Assembly (NCBI GenBank): GCA_050258735.1
Contig: JBLMZJ010000116.1
Coordinates: forward strand, 1 to 26,497
Origin: Syntrophomonas_A sp050258735
Lineage (GTDB): Bacteria; Bacillota; Syntrophomonadia; Syntrophomonadales; Syntrophomonadaceae
Length of the DNA stretch: 26,497 nucleotides
Reading direction: 5' to 3'
Positions 23,751 to 26,497 of the stretch are shown in pieces (the first letter of the stretch is position 1; the number at the start of each line of letters is the position of its first letter). Position numbers and translations under genes: made by a program. The notes beneath the pieces were generated by a model, which was not told where the DNA came from, did no database searches, and saw only the letters and a list, made by a program, of their open reading frames with translations.

Positions 23751-24641
23751 GTGCGAGTTTTGGTGGCTGCTGATGATGGCCTGTCGCGCAAGATACTGGA
23801 GGATTACCTGAATAGCTGGGGATATGATGTGGTGTTGGCGAGGAACGGGCAGGAAGCCTGGGAGATACTTCAGGATGAAGACCGCCCCAATATCGCTATA
23901 TTAGACGGGATCATGCCGGGGATGGATGGTCTGGAGGTCTGTGAAAGCCTGAGGTCCCTCAATCTGCCCAATTATGTTTATGTGATCATCCTGACTGCGC
24001 TGAGTACGGTTGAAGATGTGGTAAAAGGGCTGGTGGCCGGCGCAGATGATTATATTATAAAACCGTTCAACCATGATGAGCTGAAATATCGTCTCAAGAT
24101 CGGCGAGCGTATTATCAAACTGGAACAGCGGATATTGTGTATGGCCAGCACCGATTACCTGACCGGGATGCTGAACCGTCGGGCCTTTATAGAACGCCTG
24201 ACCGGAGAGATCAACCGGGCTCGGCGTCATCAGAGCCATCTGGGTGTTATCATTGCCGACATCGATCATTTCAAGCGGGTCAATGACAACCATGGTCACC
24301 AGTCCGGAGATCTGGTACTGCAGGAAGTGGCCAAATCATTGCTCTCTAATTGCCGGACTTACGATTTTGTCGGTCGTTACGGCGGAGAAGAGTTTATTGC
24401 TTGCCTGCCGGGGGCCGGCCTGGAGGAGACCTGTATGATAGCAGAACGAATGAGACAGGGATTGGAACAGCAGCCAATAGTTCTGCCGGAACAAGAAGTT
24501 GCGCTAAATATAACCGCAAGTTTTGGGGTCACTGGGATCGAGGGCGGAGAGGCCAGCCCCGATGAGTTGATCCGCTGGGCGGATGATGCACTCTACAAAG
24601 CCAAGAACGGCGGCCGCAATCAGGTCATCGCCTACGCCTAA
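23751..24641 (+). CDS. Response regulator with GGDEF domain (diguanylate cyclase)
   Basis: A 296-residue receiver-GGDEF protein, like a PleD with one receiver domain. The receiver has the acidic pair Asp8-Asp9, phospho-acceptor Asp52 (ILDGIMPGMDG), Thr82 and Lys104 (IIKPF). The GGDEF domain (about 130-296) has GGEEF at 211-215 and the I-site RTYD at 202-205, so it should be active and product-inhibited. Phosphorylation by an unlinked histidine kinase is expected to activate it, since no kinase gene is adjacent. The GTG at 23751 follows AAAGGGGAG at about 9 nt. It ends in a terminator-like hairpin facing the convergent ferredoxin gene. Confidence 0.94.
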   Translation: MRVLVAADDGLSRKILEDYLNSWGYDVVLARNGQEAWEILQDEDRPNIAILDGIMPGMDGLEVCESLRSLNLPNYVYVIILTALSTVEDVVKGLVAGADDYIIKPFNHDELKYRLKIGERIIKLEQRILCMASTDYLTGMLNRRAFIERLTGEINRARRHQSHLGVIIADIDHFKRVNDNHGHQSGDLVLQEVAKSLLSNCRTYDFVGRYGGEEFIACLPGAGLEETCMIAERMRQGLEQQPIVLPEQEVALNITASFGVTGIEGGEASPDELIRWADDALYKAKNGGRNQVIAYA

Positions 24642-24652
24642 AAATGGCCAAT

Positions 24653-24681
24653 AAAAAAAAGCCCTTATCCAGAGCTTTTTT
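24653..24681. terminator. A/T-flanked hairpin, likely bidirectional terminator
   Basis: An A-tract followed by GCCCT, a short loop and AGAGC followed by a T-tract: AAAAAGC-C-CT pairs with AG-A-GCTTTTT with one mismatch. The T-run on each strand fits rho-independent termination for the diguanylate cyclase (plus) and the ferredoxin gene (minus). Confidence 0.7.
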
Positions 24682-24701
24682 CAAGATACCAGGATTGCCT
24701 T

Positions 24702-24875
24702 TTATTCAACCGGTACTGGTGCTTCAACCGGACATACGTCAGCGCAAGAACCGCAATCAGTGCATAATTCAGCATCAATTTCGTATTTATCCTCGCCCTC
24801 AGAGATTGCCTCAACGGGACATTCGTCCATACATACGCCACAGGAAATGCATTCGTCGGTTATTTCGTAGGTCAT
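24702..24875 (-). CDS. 2[4Fe-4S] ferredoxin
   Basis: A 57-residue clostridial-type ferredoxin, a soluble low-potential electron carrier. Two CxxCxxCxxxCP motifs are complete: Cys9, 12, 15, 19 and Cys38, 41, 44, 48. The acidic sequence (DECPVEAISEGEDKYEIDAE) is usual. The ATG at 24875 has GGAGGG at good spacing, and a longer frame upstream of it runs through the promoter and is not real. It is monocistronic with a consensus promoter, which points to high constitutive expression, as expected in an anaerobe. Confidence 0.95.
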   Translation of the reverse strand: MTYEITDECISCGVCMDECPVEAISEGEDKYEIDAELCTDCGSCADVCPVEAPVPVE

Positions 24876-24911
24876 CCTATCTCCCTCCTCTGCCACAATT
24901 AAGCTAATAGC

Positions 24912-24940
24912 ATTATAATGAACGCTATTTTGTTTGTCAA
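24912..24940 (-). promoter_or_regulatory. Consensus sigma-A promoter of the ferredoxin gene
   Basis: On the minus strand TTGACA (24940-24935) and TATAAT (24917-24912) are both perfect hexamers separated by exactly 17 bp. They lie 37 bp before the ferredoxin ATG. This is the best promoter in the window. The -10 overlaps a short palindrome, CATTATAATG, which could be incidental. Confidence 0.85.
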
Positions 24941-25112
24941 TTTTGAAAAGTAAATAATCGCCATCCATTCCTGAACCATTTGTTGGTATTATCCGCATCT
25001 GGATTGCCCGTTGATACCCATTGTAGTACTATAGGTCATGTGAAAACACATGGCAGCCGGAAGGTCTGGATGCTCAGGCCTTGAATGGTTGGATCGCTTG
25101 GAGGCTAAGATC

Positions 25113-25748
25113 ATGAAATGTTTGTTGCTGGCAAATGGTGAATATGGCGATTTGGATGCATACCAGAAAGTTGTCCCCGGAATCGGATGTATCATCTGTG
25201 CTGACGGAGGGGCGAATTATGCATACAGATTGGGCCTCAGCCCCGACTACATAGTCGGGGATATGGATTCCATAAGTCCTGATATAGCTGACCACTATGC
25301 CGGCAACGGAGTTTTAATCAAGAAATACCCACGTTCCAAGGATTTTACTGATACCCAGTTGGCTTTTTCACTGGCTCAGGAGATAGGAGCACGTGAGATC
25401 CTGACTCTGGGATTGCTGGGCGGGAGGCTGGACCATACTCTATCCAACCTGTACGCTGGCGTGGAGGCGGTAGAGCACGGGATAAAGGTCGCGCATTTTA
25501 CTCCCGATTGCATGGTATACCTACTCAAAGGCAAAATGACCCTTTTCGGTCAAAAGGGCGATCTGGTATCAGTTATGGCTGTAACCGAGCGAGCCGCCGG
25601 CGTTTATGAGACCGGTTTTGAATATCCCCTGGATAATGTGATCCTGGAGATGAGGAATCCCTTCGCTGTCTCCAATGTAATGGCGGCAGATCTGGCAGAG
25701 ATATGTGCCCAAAGTGGTATCCTGGCAGTTTTTCATTATAGATCCTGA
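25113..25748 (+). CDS. thiN: Thiamine pyrophosphokinase
   Basis: A 211-residue thiamine pyrophosphokinase, which transfers pyrophosphate from ATP to thiamine to give TPP. Motifs: ICADGGANYAYRLGLSPDYI (28-47), VGDMDSI (48-54), YPRSKDFTDTQLA (72-84) and LGGRLDHTLSN (102-112). The catalytic and Mg-binding Asp residues in these motifs are intact. The ATG at 25113 has GGAGG upstream; a 21-codon extension to 25050 is not family-like. No TPP riboswitch is recognised upstream. It stands alone between the ferredoxin gene and cdaA. Confidence 0.93.
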   Translation: MKCLLLANGEYGDLDAYQKVVPGIGCIICADGGANYAYRLGLSPDYIVGDMDSISPDIADHYAGNGVLIKKYPRSKDFTDTQLAFSLAQEIGAREILTLGLLGGRLDHTLSNLYAGVEAVEHGIKVAHFTPDCMVYLLKGKMTLFGQKGDLVSVMAVTERAAGVYETGFEYPLDNVILEMRNPFAVSNVMAADLAEICAQSGILAVFHYRS

Positions 25749-25883
25749 TGCCTAGTTTCAATTATGTGCAAATACGTAAAATATGTCTTATTATAAGTGT
25801 AATGTATAGTAGCAGATGCAGTGGAATCATGAACAGAGGAACAGTCATTTTAGAATCATTCGCAACATCTGGAGGATGAGACT

Positions 25884-26497
25884 TTGGATATAAGTTATCT
25901 TTCCGGAGTTTTCGCCAGTCCCTGGGATATAATACGTAGTATTGTGGACATTGCCATAGTGTCTTACGTAATATACCGGCTTCTGGGTCTGATCACCGGG
26001 ACCCGGGCCCAACAACTCCTAAAAGGTCTGGTCTTACTGCTGGCCTTCACAGTTGCGGCCAGTTACTTCAAGCTGACCATGGTGAACTGGTTGGTCCAGA
26101 AGCTGTGGATCATGTTTGCTATTGTGCTGCCTATAGTCTTTCAGCCCGAATTGCGCCGGTTCCTGGAACAACTGGGGCGTGGCCGTTTTTTTTCTTCTCG
26201 CCATTACGAGAATGATGGATATAATATTCACATTGAGGAAATAGTCAATGCGGTGGAGGAGCTCTCGCGCCGCCGCACCGGGGCTCTCATGGTGCTTTCC
26301 AGGGATACCGATATTGGCGAGTACCTGGAGAGCGGTACTATCATGGATGCCCATATCACCTGCAGCCTGCTGTTAAATCTTTTTTATCCCAATTCACCGC
26401 TGCATGACGGCGCAGTGATCGTCCGCAACTGGCGAATAGAACGTGCTGGCTGCTTTTTGCCATTGACCGTCAATCCCAGCCTCAACCGTGAATTGGG
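25884..26497 (+). CDS. cdaA: Diadenylate cyclase CdaA/DacA, truncated at the window edge
   Basis: The first 204 residues of a CdaA-type (YbbP) membrane diadenylate cyclase, which makes c-di-AMP from two ATP. Two to three N-terminal membrane segments (about 20-38, 46-61 and 75-86) precede the DAC domain. Family marks are VFQPELRRFLEQLGRG (85-100), the conserved SGTIMDA (150-156) and the catalytic LHDGAVIV (173-180). The RHR motif should lie just beyond the right edge. The TTG at 25884 is the start, with GGAGG (25871-25875) 8 nt before it. In many Firmicutes cdaA is followed by cdaR and glmM; that cannot be checked here. Confidence 0.92.
   Translation, partial: MDISYLSGVFASPWDIIRSIVDIAIVSYVIYRLLGLITGTRAQQLLKGLVLLLAFTVAASYFKLTMVNWLVQKLWIMFAIVLPIVFQPELRRFLEQLGRGRFFSSRHYENDGYNIHIEEIVNAVEELSRRRTGALMVLSRDTDIGEYLESGTIMDAHITCSLLLNLFYPNSPLHDGAVIVRNWRIERAGCFLPLTVNPSLNREL

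Noticed and set aside
24999..25112. TPP riboswitch upstream of thiN
   Set aside because: The conserved CTGAGA and related THI-box elements are not seen in the gap.

Overview
The window reads as chromosome from a spore-forming Firmicute, most likely a Clostridia-class anaerobe. The evidence is three sporulation or germination loci (prkA-yhbH-spoVR, a complete gerA-type operon, a SpoIID-domain lipoprotein), strong AGGAGG-type ribosome binding sites, frequent GTG/TTG starts, a small 2[4Fe-4S] ferredoxin and a CdaA-type diadenylate cyclase. I cannot name the genus from sequence alone. I saw no tRNA, rRNA, CRISPR array, phage gene or transposase.

Layout. 1-269: no supportable gene; an unexplained stretch with small inverted repeats. 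270-2688 (minus): a GAF-PAS-GGDEF diguanylate cyclase followed by an LCM-type methyltransferase. 2892-7651 (plus): prkA, yhbH and spoVR, the stress/sporulation kinase module. Two related MITE-like repeat elements built from ACACAGAT-type units lie after prkA and after spoVR; the first carries a sigma-A-like promoter pointing at yhbH. 8108-9285: a deoxynucleoside kinase homologue with an altered P-loop, a possible 29-residue membrane peptide and a four-helix membrane protein. 9301-9813 (minus): a membrane-anchored protein of unknown function. 9946-13192 (plus): CPBP protease, FmdB zinc ribbon, ComFB, RNase HI, hexapeptide acyltransferase and a YkgJ-type Cys-cluster protein. 13374-18102: branched-chain amino acid ABC importer genes livJ-livH-livM-livG without livF, then an EamA transporter overlapping livG. 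18244-22002: gerAA-gerAB-gerAC, closed by a strong hairpin. 22069-23040 (minus): SpoIID-like lipoprotein. 23185-24641: trmL and a response-regulator diguanylate cyclase. 24702-24875 (minus): ferredoxin behind a perfect consensus promoter. 25113-25748: thiamine pyrophosphokinase. 25884 to the right edge: cdaA, truncated by the window.

How it fits together. The recurring themes are sporulation/germination and cyclic dinucleotide signalling: two diguanylate cyclases with intact inhibitory sites, a diadenylate cyclase, and a ComFB-family protein, a family reported to bind cyclic dinucleotides. One cyclase is divergent from prkA. I found no clear-cut new multi-gene system. The items most worth checking are the repeat elements splitting the prkA-yhbH-spoVR module, the P-loop-variant kinase with its coupled small membrane proteins, the livF-less cassette, and two genes whose best start codon appears to be CTG.
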